From: Deltaproteobacteria bacterium
GTDB lineage: Bacteria > Myxococcota_A > Polyangia > DRWM01 > JAAZOP01
Direction of reading: 5' to 3'
NCBI GenBank assembly: GCA_016218765.1
Contig: JACRCZ010000141.1
Location: forward strand, 62,001-126,000
DNA: 64,000 nucleotides
The position numbers and the translations under genes were made by a program. The notes under the pieces are model-generated. The model did not search any database and was not told the origin of the DNA. It saw nothing but the letters and a program-made list of their open reading frames with translations. Positions 8,518 through 15,907 of the stretch are shown here, one piece after another. How positions within the stretch are numbered: position 1 is the first letter of the stretch; every line of letters begins with the position of its first letter.

Positions 8518-10146
8518 CTACAAGAAGCACAGGTGGTTGGCCTTGAAGGAGGCCCGCAGGCGCCCTCCGATGGCGCGGACGGCGGGCGACTTGAAGAACC
8601 GTCGCGCGAGCCAGCGGCGGGCCTCGCGGCGCGGGAGGGACGCGCCGCAGCGGAAGTCGTCGTAGAGCGACAGGTCCGTGCCTGCGCCGAACGGGAGCAG
8701 CTCGGTGATGCCGAAGCGCTCGGGCCGGCGGTGCATCGGGCTGCCCTTGGGCAGGTTGAGCAGGGCGGTGTTGCAGGCGTGGATCCGCTTGGCCTCGCCG
8801 GCGACCAGCTCGAGGGTCGCCTCGCGATCCTCGTCGGTCTCGCCGGGGATGCCGAACAGCAGGTAGACCTGGTTGCGGATCCCGGCCGCGGCGGTCGAGC
8901 GCAGGACGCGGCGGGCGAGGTCCGGGGCGGCGCCCTTGCCGAGTCGTTCGAGGATCCACGGCGAGCCGCTTTCCACGCCGAGCTGGAGCATGGCGCAACC
9001 GCCCTCGGCGAGACGTCGCGCGAAGGACGGATCGGCGAAGGCGGCGTCGACGCGCACGAACCCGTGCCAGGCCAGCGGGAGGCGCTCGTCGCGGATGACG
9101 TCGGCCACATGAGCCAGCAGGTCCGGCGGGAGGGACGAGTCGGTCAGGTGGAGCATGGCGCCGCGGGGAAAGCGTGCGGCGACATCTCTCAGCCATCGGG
9201 CCAGCGCGGCCGGGGCGCACGGCTGGTGGGCGGGGTGCAGGTGGTCGGGGCAGAACGCGCAGCGTCGCCAGGAGCAGCCCCGGCCGAGCGCGCCCGGGAC
9301 GATGGGTTTGGGCGAGAGATAGGCGTCCCACGGCGCGCCGTCGAGGGGCACGACGAGGGGCTCGCGTTCGGGGGAAGTTTCGCGCAGAGGCGCAGAGGCG
9401 CAGAGGGGGGACCCGGGCACGGCTCCCCGGGGCAACGCCGCCAGGTCCTCGTCCGTGCCGGCGACGACCTCGTGGAAGCGATCGAACGGCGGACGGTGGA
9501 GGTCGAAGCCCGCGGCCAACCAGCAGGCGACGAGGGGTCCGCCGAGAACGCGGCGGATATCGGGCAGGCGCTCGCGAAGGAGGTGGGCCAGGCGAAAGGT
9601 CGCAGGGCCCTGCTGCTGGAAGGTGAGCGAAACGGCGGCGACTTGGAAGCGGTCGCGCGCGAGCCGGGGCAGGAGGTCCTCGACGAGGTAGGCGTCGAAC
9701 GGCCCCGGCGTGGAAGCGGTCCATTCGAGAACCTCGGTCGATTCGAGGCGGCGCGTCGGACGCTCGAGCGCGGCCATGGCGACGCCGAGGCGCCAGCCGG
9801 GATGGGGCAGGGCGGCGAGGCGCAGCGCGTTCTCCAGGTCGTTGACCGCCGAGGTGTAGACGCGGCGGTCGGCATACGTCTGCGGGAGGCGCAGGGCGGG
9901 CGTGTCGCGCCGCGCCGCCTCGATGGCGCGCCGGAACGCATCGGGGCGTGTCGCGTCCCTCCCGCTCGCCGCGTCGCGCGCCGCGGCGAGCCGGTCGGGC
10001 CCGAGCGCGAAGCGATGCCACTCGGCGGAGGCATCGATCCAGGTCGCGTCGGCGCCCATGCGGGAGAGGGAGGACGCCGCGGCCGCACCCGACAGTCCGG
10101 GCTCGGAGGGCTTGAGCGGCGGCGGCGTGATCACGGCGAGGCGCAT
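8518..10146 (-). CDS. Radical SAM protein, B12-binding-type architecture
   Basis: 542 residues. The N-terminal about 230 residues resemble the cobalamin-binding-like region of B12 radical SAM enzymes (starting MRLAVITPPPLKPSEPGLSG). The 4Fe-4S cysteines are in GRGCSWRRCAFC: C291, C296 and C299, a CX4CX2C spacing seen in some B12-type members instead of the canonical CX3CX2C. Later motifs LGVESGS and LLFGIPGETDED fit the SAM barrel. The DxHxxG cobalamin-ligand motif is not evident. The ATG at 10146 lacks a Shine-Dalgarno, but TACAAC (10158-10153) ends six bases before it, suggesting a leaderless mRNA. An 8-bp tandem repeat is read in frame at residues 247-255. Substrate unknown. Confidence 0.82.
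   Translation of the reverse strand: MRLAVITPPPLKPSEPGLSGAAAASSLSRMGADATWIDASAEWHRFALGPDRLAAARDAASGRDATRPDAFRRAIEAARRDTPALRLPQTYADRRVYTSAVNDLENALRLAALPHPGWRLGVAMAALERPTRRLESTEVLEWTASTPGPFDAYLVEDLLPRLARDRFQVAAVSLTFQQQGPATFRLAHLLRERLPDIRRVLGGPLVACWLAAGFDLHRPPFDRFHEVVAGTDEDLAALPRGAVPGSPLCASAPLRETSPEREPLVVPLDGAPWDAYLSPKPIVPGALGRGCSWRRCAFCPDHLHPAHQPCAPAALARWLRDVAARFPRGAMLHLTDSSLPPDLLAHVADVIRDERLPLAWHGFVRVDAAFADPSFARRLAEGGCAMLQLGVESGSPWILERLGKGAAPDLARRVLRSTAAAGIRNQVYLLFGIPGETDEDREATLELVAGEAKRIHACNTALLNLPKGSPMHRRPERFGITELLPFGAGTDLSLYDDFRCGASLPRREARRWLARRFFKSPAVRAIGGRLRASFKANHLCFL
9383..9406. repeat. Three-unit 8-bp repeat inside a radical SAM gene
   Basis: CGCAGAGG three times in a row (24 bp, so frame-neutral). 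On the coding strand it encodes roughly PLCASAPLR between the N-terminal and SAM domains. A relative lies at 10616-10639 in the neighbouring radical SAM gene. Confidence 0.8.
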
Positions 10147-10255
10147 CGCGCGGTTGTAGCATGGGCGGCACCGAGAGGCATCGCGACCGCCGCGGACGGG
10201 GAGTTCGCGCCAGGAGCGCCAGGGGACGGAACGGACGCGAAGCGGGTGGGACGGA

Positions 10256-11491
10256 TCAGGGACGCAATTCCCGGGGGCGCAGGGCGGTATCCGGCGGACC
10301 CAACCGCCGGAGGAACGACTCGTTGCCTTCGGCGGCGAGGGTTTCGGCGGCGGCGTCGGCGACGCGCACGGCAAGCTGTTCGTGGAAGCAGAGGGTCTCG
10401 GAGGGGACGGCGACGTCGCCGGTCAGGGCGAGGTTGGCGCAGGCGCAGCGGTTGCGGCAGCGCGGGGCGATCGCGCACTCGAGGCACTCGGCCGGCATGC
10501 CGCACGTGCGGGCGACCAGCGCGGCGATGCGCTCCGGGTCCGGCCCGGACGCGACGTCACCGATGACGAATGCGCTGCCGCCCGCCGTTCCGGCAGCCGT
10601 CATTCCGGTCGCTTCCTCTCTGCCTCTCTGCGTCTCTGCGCGAACGTTCCGGTCCTCCCCCACCAGCCGATCGCACGGATACAGCCGGCCGCTGGGGGCC
10701 ACGACGAGGTTGCGGCGGCCGAGGTCGCAGCGTTCGGCGGCCGTGTAGCCGCCTTTCACGGCGGCGGCGATCTTGTCGTCCACGAAGGACAGCCAGAACG
10801 GGCGGCCGTCGCGGTGCGCATCGCTCCACAGCCGTGCCGCGGATTCGTAGGCGCGTTCCCAGCGGGCCCGGAGCGACTCGTCCCGCCAGTCGGCGGACCA
10901 GTCGGGGTTGACCACGAAGTCGGCGGCGCCCTGCTCGCGCAGGCAGGCGAGCGACTCGGGGAGGAGATCGACGTTGTCCGGGTGGAGGACGAGGATCACG
11001 CGAAGGCCCAGGCCGGCGGCCAAGGCGCGTCGCAGCCCGGCAACGGTGCGGGCGTGGGACGAGCGACCGCGGGGATCGCGCCGGTTCGCGTCGTGGGCTT
11101 CCTTCGTGCCGTCGCAGGAGACGGCAAGGACGAACCGGCGCTCTTGGAGCCACGCGACGCGCCGCTCGGTGAGCAGCGTGCCGTTGGTGGTCACCGTGGG
11201 ACGAAGCTCCAGGCCGGCCGCGGCGGCCGACTCTTCCGCGCGTTCGGTCAGCGCGACGAGGGTCTGCCAGCGCAGGAGCGGCTCGCCGCCGAAGAAGACG
11301 AGGTGCAGGCGTTCGGAGGTGCGGGCGACGGCGTGCTCGAGGGCCGCGCAGCCGACGGCGAGGGACATGTGGCGTTTGGACTTGGCGCCGCCGTAGCAGT
11401 AGCGGCAGCGCAGGTTGCAGTCATGGGTCAGGCACAGGGTCAGGTGGGTGTCGGGAGAACGGTCGGCGGCCGGCGTCACCCGGCGGAGCAT
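10256..11491 (-). CDS. Radical SAM/SPASM protein (sulfatase- or peptide-maturase-like)
   Basis: 411 residues from ATG 11491. CX3CX2C is at C25, C29, C32 within THDCNLRCRYCYGG; FFGGEPLL and TTNGTLL are typical of the anSME/peptide-maturase branch. The C-terminal SPASM domain supplies ligands for auxiliary clusters: C255, C273, then C336-x2-C339-x5-C345-x3-C349 and C368. Such enzymes modify peptides or sulfatases. No sulfatase is in the window. An upstream TTG at 11515 is an alternative start; neither has a clear ribosome site. An 8-bp tandem repeat is read through at residues 285-292, between the two halves of the SPASM domain. It lies 109 bp upstream of the second radical SAM gene, same strand. 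Confidence 0.85.
   Translation of the reverse strand: MLRRVTPAADRSPDTHLTLCLTHDCNLRCRYCYGGAKSKRHMSLAVGCAALEHAVARTSERLHLVFFGGEPLLRWQTLVALTERAEESAAAAGLELRPTVTTNGTLLTERRVAWLQERRFVLAVSCDGTKEAHDANRRDPRGRSSHARTVAGLRRALAAGLGLRVILVLHPDNVDLLPESLACLREQGAADFVVNPDWSADWRDESLRARWERAYESAARLWSDAHRDGRPFWLSFVDDKIAAAVKGGYTAAERCDLGRRNLVVAPSGRLYPCDRLVGEDRNVRAETQRGREEATGMTAAGTAGGSAFVIGDVASGPDPERIAALVARTCGMPAECLECAIAPRCRNRCACANLALTGDVAVPSETLCFHEQLAVRVADAAAETLAAEGNESFLRRLGPPDTALRPRELRP
10616..10639. repeat. Three-unit 8-bp repeat inside the SPASM gene
   Basis: CTCTCTGC, CTCTCTGC and GTCTCTGC on the plus strand (24 bp). In the minus-strand gene it encodes about AETQRGRE, an insertion between SPASM cysteines C273 and C330. 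Confidence 0.8.
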
Positions 11492-11521
11492 TTCACGGCG
11501 GGATCGACGCGGCAAGGAAAG

Positions 11522-13120
11522 CTAGAGCGCGAGGTGTTGCGCGCCGCGCACTCCCGGGAGGCCGCGGATCTCCTGGAGGGCGGCGTCCGTGGGGGCCTGC
11601 TCGATGTTCCAGAGCTGGAGGGCCTCCCGGCGGTCGGAGGACAGCGCGACGCGCAGCTCGGAGACGTTGATGCCGTGGCGGCCGAAGACGGTGCCCACGG
11701 CGCCGATGACGCCGGGCCGATCCTCGTTGCGCAGCAGCAGGTGATGGGTGCCGAGCCGGACCTGGAGGGCGAAGTCGTCGAGCGAGGTGAGGGCGGGCTC
11801 GAGGGTCTCGCCGTAGGGGACGAGGGTGCCGCGGACGCGGTGCGACCAGCCGGGGCCGCTGGCGGAGATCCCGATGCCGACCACACAATCGCCGGCGGAC
11901 GAGCGGTGGGCGACGCCGAACCGGACGCCGCGCTCGGACGCGACGAGCGGCGCATTGACCTCGTTGACGGGCCCTTCGACGTGCGTGCGCAGGAAGGCCG
12001 CGAGCGCCGCGGCGCCGGCGGGCTTCGCGCCGGGCTCCAGGGCCGCGCCGAGGATTTCGACCTCCACCGATTCGATCGCGCCGCCGGCGAGCTGGCCGAG
12101 CAGGGCACCGAGGCGGCCGGCGAGGGCCACGTAGGGACGGAGCGGCTCGGCCCCGTCGGCGGGGAGGGCGGCGGCATTGACGGCGTTGCGCAGCTCGCCG
12201 CGGAGGAGGAAGGCGACGACCTGCTCGGCGATCTCGACCGAGACGCGCTCCTGCGCCTCCTCGGTCGAGGCGCCCAGGTGCGGGCTGGCGATGACGTTGT
12301 CCAGCGCGAGCAGTGGGCTCTGGCCGGGCGGCTCGGTGGCGAAGACGTCGAGCGCGGCGCCGCCGAGGCGACCGGCGGCGAGGGCCTCGTGGAGGGCGGC
12401 CTCGTCGACGATGCCGCCGCGGGCGGCGTTGACGAGCAGCGCGCCGGGCTTCATGCGGCGGAGGCGGTCGGCGCCGAGCAATCCGCGGGTTTCGGGGGTG
12501 AGGGGGACGTGGATCGTGACGGCGTCGGCGCGGGCGAGCAGCTCGTCGAGCGACACGAGCGGCACGCCGAGCTTCGCGGCGGCCTCCGGGGCGAGGAACG
12601 GGTCATGGCCGACGACGCGCATGCGCAGGCCGTGGCCGCGATCGGCGACGATGCGGCCGATGTTGCCCAGGCCGATGACGCCCAGGGTCTTGTCGGCCAG
12701 CTCCACGCCCTTGAACTTCCCCTTCTCCCACTTGCCGGCCTTGACCGACGCGGTGGCCTGGGGGATGCGGCGGGCCAGCGCGCAGAGCAGGGCGATGGCG
12801 TGCTCGGCCGCGGTCACGGCGTTGCCGCCGGGGGTGTTCATGACGACGACGCCCTTGCGGGAAGCGGCCGGCACATCGACGTTGTCCACGCCGATCCCGG
12901 CGCGGCCGATGACCTGCAGCGAGTCGGCTCCGGCGAGCGCCTCGGGGGTGACCTTGGTCGCCGAGCGGACGACGAGGGCGTGGACGCCGCGAAGCGCGGC
13001 GGCCAGCTCGGGCCCCTTGAGGCCGGTCTTGACGGTCACGTCGAAGTGGGCGGCGCGGAGGATCTCGACGCCGCGGGGGGAGAGCTCGTCGGCGACCAGG
13101 ATCTTCAGAACCTCGATCAT
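11522..13120 (-). CDS. serA: D-3-phosphoglycerate dehydrogenase
   Basis: 532 residues, the length of the long SerA type. It oxidises 3-phosphoglycerate with NAD, first step of serine synthesis in the cytoplasm. Domain order: substrate-binding domain, NAD fold with GLGNIG (150-155), catalytic R234 (NAARGG), E263 and H281 (SPHLGAST), then an allosteric substrate-binding domain (about 305-450) and a C-terminal ACT domain (about 455-530, with NEDRPGVIGAVG) that in this family senses serine. GGGAGGGCAC precedes the ATG, which overlaps the aminotransferase TGA as ATGA. Co-transcribed with that gene. Confidence 0.96.
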   Translation of the reverse strand: MIEVLKILVADELSPRGVEILRAAHFDVTVKTGLKGPELAAALRGVHALVVRSATKVTPEALAGADSLQVIGRAGIGVDNVDVPAASRKGVVVMNTPGGNAVTAAEHAIALLCALARRIPQATASVKAGKWEKGKFKGVELADKTLGVIGLGNIGRIVADRGHGLRMRVVGHDPFLAPEAAAKLGVPLVSLDELLARADAVTIHVPLTPETRGLLGADRLRRMKPGALLVNAARGGIVDEAALHEALAAGRLGGAALDVFATEPPGQSPLLALDNVIASPHLGASTEEAQERVSVEIAEQVVAFLLRGELRNAVNAAALPADGAEPLRPYVALAGRLGALLGQLAGGAIESVEVEILGAALEPGAKPAGAAALAAFLRTHVEGPVNEVNAPLVASERGVRFGVAHRSSAGDCVVGIGISASGPGWSHRVRGTLVPYGETLEPALTSLDDFALQVRLGTHHLLLRNEDRPGVIGAVGTVFGRHGINVSELRVALSSDRREALQLWNIEQAPTDAALQEIRGLPGVRGAQHLAL

Positions 13121-14259
13121 GTGCCCTCCCGCAGCACGGCCTGGGCGGCAGCGACGCCGGCGCCCGGGGTGACGGCGGCGCCGAGGTCGGCCAACGTCAT
13201 TTCCAGGGCGGCGACGGCGGTGATGATGTCGAAGGAGCCGTACCAACCCAGATGGGCGAGGCGGATGATCTTGCCTTTGGCCTTTCCCTGGCCGCCGGCG
13301 ATGGTAACGCCGTAGCGTGTGCGCATGTGGCGGACGACGGCGGAACCGTCGAGGCCTGCGGGGAGCTTCAAGGCCGTGACGGAGTCGCTTGGCGGGTCGG
13401 CGTAGGGCTCGAGGCCCAGGCCGGCGCCGGCGGCTCGGGTGGCGCGGGCGAGCTTCGCGTGGCGGGCGAAGGTACTCTCCAGGCCGTCGGCGCGAAGGAG
13501 GCGCAGGGATTCGCGCAGGCCGACGACGAGGGAGACGGCGGGGGTGAAGGCCGTTTCGCCGGCGGTCTGGCTTTTCTTTTCGCGGCCCAGGTCCAGGTAG
13601 AAGCGTGGGAGCTTCGCCGCGGCGTGCGCCTGCCAGGCCTTCTCGCTGGCTGCGAGGAAGGCGAGGCCGGGGGGGAGCATGAGGGCCTTCTGCGAGCCGG
13701 CGACGACGACGTCGAAGCCGGCCTTGTCCATCGGGAGGTCGTAGACGCCGAGGGCGCTGATGGCGTCGACGACGCAGAGGACTCCGGCGCGGGAGCGGCA
13801 GACGGCGGCGAGGCCGTCGACGGGATGGCGGACGCCGGTCGAGGTCTCGGTGGCGGTGGCGTAGACGGCGCGGATGGCGGGGTCGGCGTCGAGCGCGCGG
13901 GCGACGGCGGCGGGGTCCACGGCGCGGCCCCACTCGACGTCGAGCGGGACGACCGACACGCCGTAGGCGGACGCGATCTCGGCCCAGCGCTCGCCGAACT
14001 TGCCGCCGCGGACGACGAGGACCTTGTCGCCGGCGGAGAGGAAATTGGAGACGGCGGCGTCCATGGCGGCGGTGCCGGAGCCGGAGAGGACGAGGACGGG
14101 CTGGGTGGTCTGGAAGATCCACTGCAAGCCTTCGCGGGCTTCCTTGAGGCATTCGGCGAAGGCGGGCGCGCGGTGGTAGGGGACGGGTCGCGCCATGGCG
14201 GTGAGGACTTCCTCGGGAACGGGCGTGGGCCCTGCGGTCAACAGGTACTGCTTCTGCAT
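13117..14259 (-). CDS. Class V aminotransferase, probable phosphoserine aminotransferase role
   Basis: 380 residues, PLP-dependent, of the serine-pyruvate/alanine-glyoxylate type. The PLP lysine is K191 in VVAGSQKALMLPPG, with D165 in VVDAISALG pairing with the pyridine nitrogen. N-terminal YLLTAGPTPVPEEVL is typical. It is first in an operon with serA (4-bp overlap), so it most likely supplies the second step of serine synthesis, converting 3-phosphohydroxypyruvate to phosphoserine, as related enzymes do in organisms without classical SerC. GGGGGTG precedes the ATG. No serB is nearby. Confidence 0.9.
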   Translation of the reverse strand: MQKQYLLTAGPTPVPEEVLTAMARPVPYHRAPAFAECLKEAREGLQWIFQTTQPVLVLSGSGTAAMDAAVSNFLSAGDKVLVVRGGKFGERWAEIASAYGVSVVPLDVEWGRAVDPAAVARALDADPAIRAVYATATETSTGVRHPVDGLAAVCRSRAGVLCVVDAISALGVYDLPMDKAGFDVVVAGSQKALMLPPGLAFLAASEKAWQAHAAAKLPRFYLDLGREKKSQTAGETAFTPAVSLVVGLRESLRLLRADGLESTFARHAKLARATRAAGAGLGLEPYADPPSDSVTALKLPAGLDGSAVVRHMRTRYGVTIAGGQGKAKGKIIRLAHLGWYGSFDIITAVAALEMTLADLGAAVTPGAGVAAAQAVLREGT

Positions 14260-14312
14260 CGACACCCCCGGTCGCGCACGGCTGGCCCCCCCGGTGCGCA
14301 CCGACGGGGGAC

Positions 14313-14340
14313 TATGTAAGACGCGGCGGCCGGGAATCAA
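14313..14340 (-). promoter_or_regulatory. Promoter of the serine operon
   Basis: Minus strand: TTGATT (14340-14335), 16-bp spacer, TACATA (14318-14313). Transcription would begin about 14306, leaving a leader of about 47 bases before the aminotransferase ATG. One of the best promoter matches in the window. Confidence 0.55.
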
Positions 14341-14413
14341 GGTTGGCGTGCGTTCCACGGGGTCGGAGGCCGGGTCACGCAGAAGCGTGCCCGCGGGGAG
14401 TTCGAGCCTGCGC

Positions 14414-15271
14414 TCAGGGCAGCAGGTAGGCGCAGCGGTCGCCGTCGCGGTAGACGGTGAAGTCCGACCCCGTGGGATGGATGTCCTCCAGGGCACCCCA
14501 CATTCCCGCGGTACCGGCGAAGAAATCGAAGTGGTTGCCGTCGATCGCGCCCCCGACGTCGTCCGCGCGGAAGCAGCCGTCGTGGGTGAAACCGCCCAGC
14601 CCGTCGAGCGCGGGGATTGCCACGCCGTCCCACTCCTCCGCGTACAACACCGTCCCGTACGGCAGGAACGCGTTGTCCACCGCCCAGGACCGCAGGGGCA
14701 CCAGCGCATTGCCGCGCGAACCCATCCCCCACGGGAACGCGGCCGGATCCAGGACGGCGTAGCAGATGATGCCGCCCGTGGGGCACGGCCGGCCGCACGA
14801 GCAACTCGACGCGTAGTTGATCACGCGACCGTCCTCCAGGCGCCCGCTGCCCTCGATGCAGACGTCGTCGGAATACTCCGCCGGCACCATCGCGATCTCG
14901 TCGCAGCTCTCGTCGTAGAGCGCCGTGTCGTCCGCGCCGGCGTAATCGGCCTCGCTGGCGAAGTAGTAGTAGGTGTTCCACATCGAGCCGACCGGCGTTC
15001 CCGGATCGGTCACGTCGGCGTCCGCATCGCCATCGCCGTCGGCGTCCGCATCGCCGCCCACGTCGGCATCCGTATCGCCGTCGGCGTCGGCGTCCGCATC
15101 GCCATCGGCGTCGGCGTCCGTATCGCCGCCGGCGTCGGAGACCGTGTCGTCGGTGTCGGAGACGGCGTCGCCGTCGGTCCTCGCGTCGTCGTCCTCCGCG
15201 CATCCGGCCGTCGCTGCGACCACCAGGACGATGGCTCCGAGCCGGAGCATCGAAGGCATTCGGTTCTTCAT
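14414..15271 (-). CDS. Lipoprotein with 3D (MltA/YuiC-type) domain
   Basis: 285 residues: signal peptide with lipobox ATAGC, a linker of about 65 residues made almost wholly of Asp, Ala and Gly, then a folded domain. Near residues 200-260 it has GTVLYAEEW and CFRADDVGGAIDGNHFDFF; the spaced aspartates match the 3D domain of MltA/YuiC-type lytic transglycosylases, so peptidoglycan cleavage is likely. The DNA of the linker is itself a degenerate array of GCGTCCGCATCGCC-like units, prone to length change. GGAGGG lies just before the ATG, and a promoter lies at 15305-15333. Confidence 0.82.
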   Translation of the reverse strand: MKNRMPSMLRLGAIVLVVAATAGCAEDDDARTDGDAVSDTDDTVSDAGGDTDADADGDADADADGDTDADVGGDADADGDGDADADVTDPGTPVGSMWNTYYYFASEADYAGADDTALYDESCDEIAMVPAEYSDDVCIEGSGRLEDGRVINYASSCSCGRPCPTGGIICYAVLDPAAFPWGMGSRGNALVPLRSWAVDNAFLPYGTVLYAEEWDGVAIPALDGLGGFTHDGCFRADDVGGAIDGNHFDFFAGTAGMWGALEDIHPTGSDFTVYRDGDRCAYLLP

Positions 15272-15304
15272 CCATCCCTCCGTCGTCCGGATTCGCTCGC
15301 CGGA

Positions 15305-15333
15305 AGCATCGCGCAGGCGGCGCCCCGGGGCAA
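15305..15333 (-). promoter_or_regulatory. Promoter of the 3D-domain lipoprotein gene
   Basis: Minus strand: TTGCCC (15333-15328), 17-bp spacer, GATGCT (15310-15305). The -10 is imperfect, but the -35 is identical to that at 1781-1776. Confidence 0.4.
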
Positions 15334-15454
15334 CACCGCCCCCGCGGACCCCCCGACCCGCCTCGGCTCACGGCGGAGTCGGACGTTCGTCGCGGGGTTC
15401 CCGCCGGGACCCGGGACGGGGTAGGATCGGAGACTGCAAGGAGGGTCGCCCGTC

Positions 15455-15805
15455 ATGCCGCTCATCCGCATGGAGACCAGCAAGCACCTCGAGGAGGCGC
15501 AGCGGGACGAGATCTGCCGCCAGCTTTCGCTCATCGCGGCGGAGATCGTCGGCAAGCCCGAGGAGTATGTCCAGGCCATCGTGTCGCGGGACGCCTGCGT
15601 GATACGGCACGGGGGAACGGCCGGGGACGCGGCGTTCGTCGAGGTCCGGAGCATCGGCGGTTTGACGCCGAAGGTGAACGCGGCGCTCGCCGCGCGCGTC
15701 TGCGAGCTGCTCGGCCGCCACGGGATCCCGCCGGCGCGCATCTACCTCAACTTCGTGGACGTCCGCGCGACGCACTGGGGCCACGACGGCTCGACCTTCG
15801 GCTGA
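15455..15805 (+). CDS. MIF/phenylpyruvate tautomerase-like protein
   Basis: 116 residues beginning MPLIRMETSK; the proline after Met is the catalytic base of the MIF/tautomerase superfamily once Met is removed. The rest fits the trimeric MIF fold: VSRDACVIRHGG, AAFVEVRSIGGLTPKVNAAL, and the C-terminal IYLNFVDVRATHWGHDGSTF, the region bordering the active site in MIF. Substrate is unknown. AAGGAGGG lies about nine bases upstream, and TAGGAT (15422-15427) is a possible -10. No signal peptide. Confidence 0.9.
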   Translation: MPLIRMETSKHLEEAQRDEICRQLSLIAAEIVGKPEEYVQAIVSRDACVIRHGGTAGDAAFVEVRSIGGLTPKVNAALAARVCELLGRHGIPPARIYLNFVDVRATHWGHDGSTFG

Positions 15806-15839
15806 GCGCGCGGGAGCTTGACGAACCGTGGGGGCGGGG

Positions 15840-15858
15840 GTCAGGCTTCGGGCCTGAC
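15840..15858. terminator. Hairpin after the tautomerase gene
   Basis: GTCAGGC-TTCGG-GCCTGAC, a perfect 7-bp stem, 34 bases after the tautomerase stop. There is no T-run, so it may be a processing or stabilising structure instead of a true intrinsic terminator. Confidence 0.35.
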
Positions 15859-15907
15859 GTGCTGCGGCGGGTCGGCGGGCCGCTCGCCTGCCGCTTCCGG
15901 GTGAACG

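Noticed and set aside
13117-14259. Calling the aminotransferase serC
   Set aside because: Its sequence belongs to the serine-pyruvate/alanine-glyoxylate branch; only the operon context suggests the phosphoserine role.
15818-15846. Promoter TTGACG before the amidohydrolase gene
   Set aside because: The -35 is good, but the sequence at the -10 distance (TCAGGC) is part of a hairpin and a poor match.
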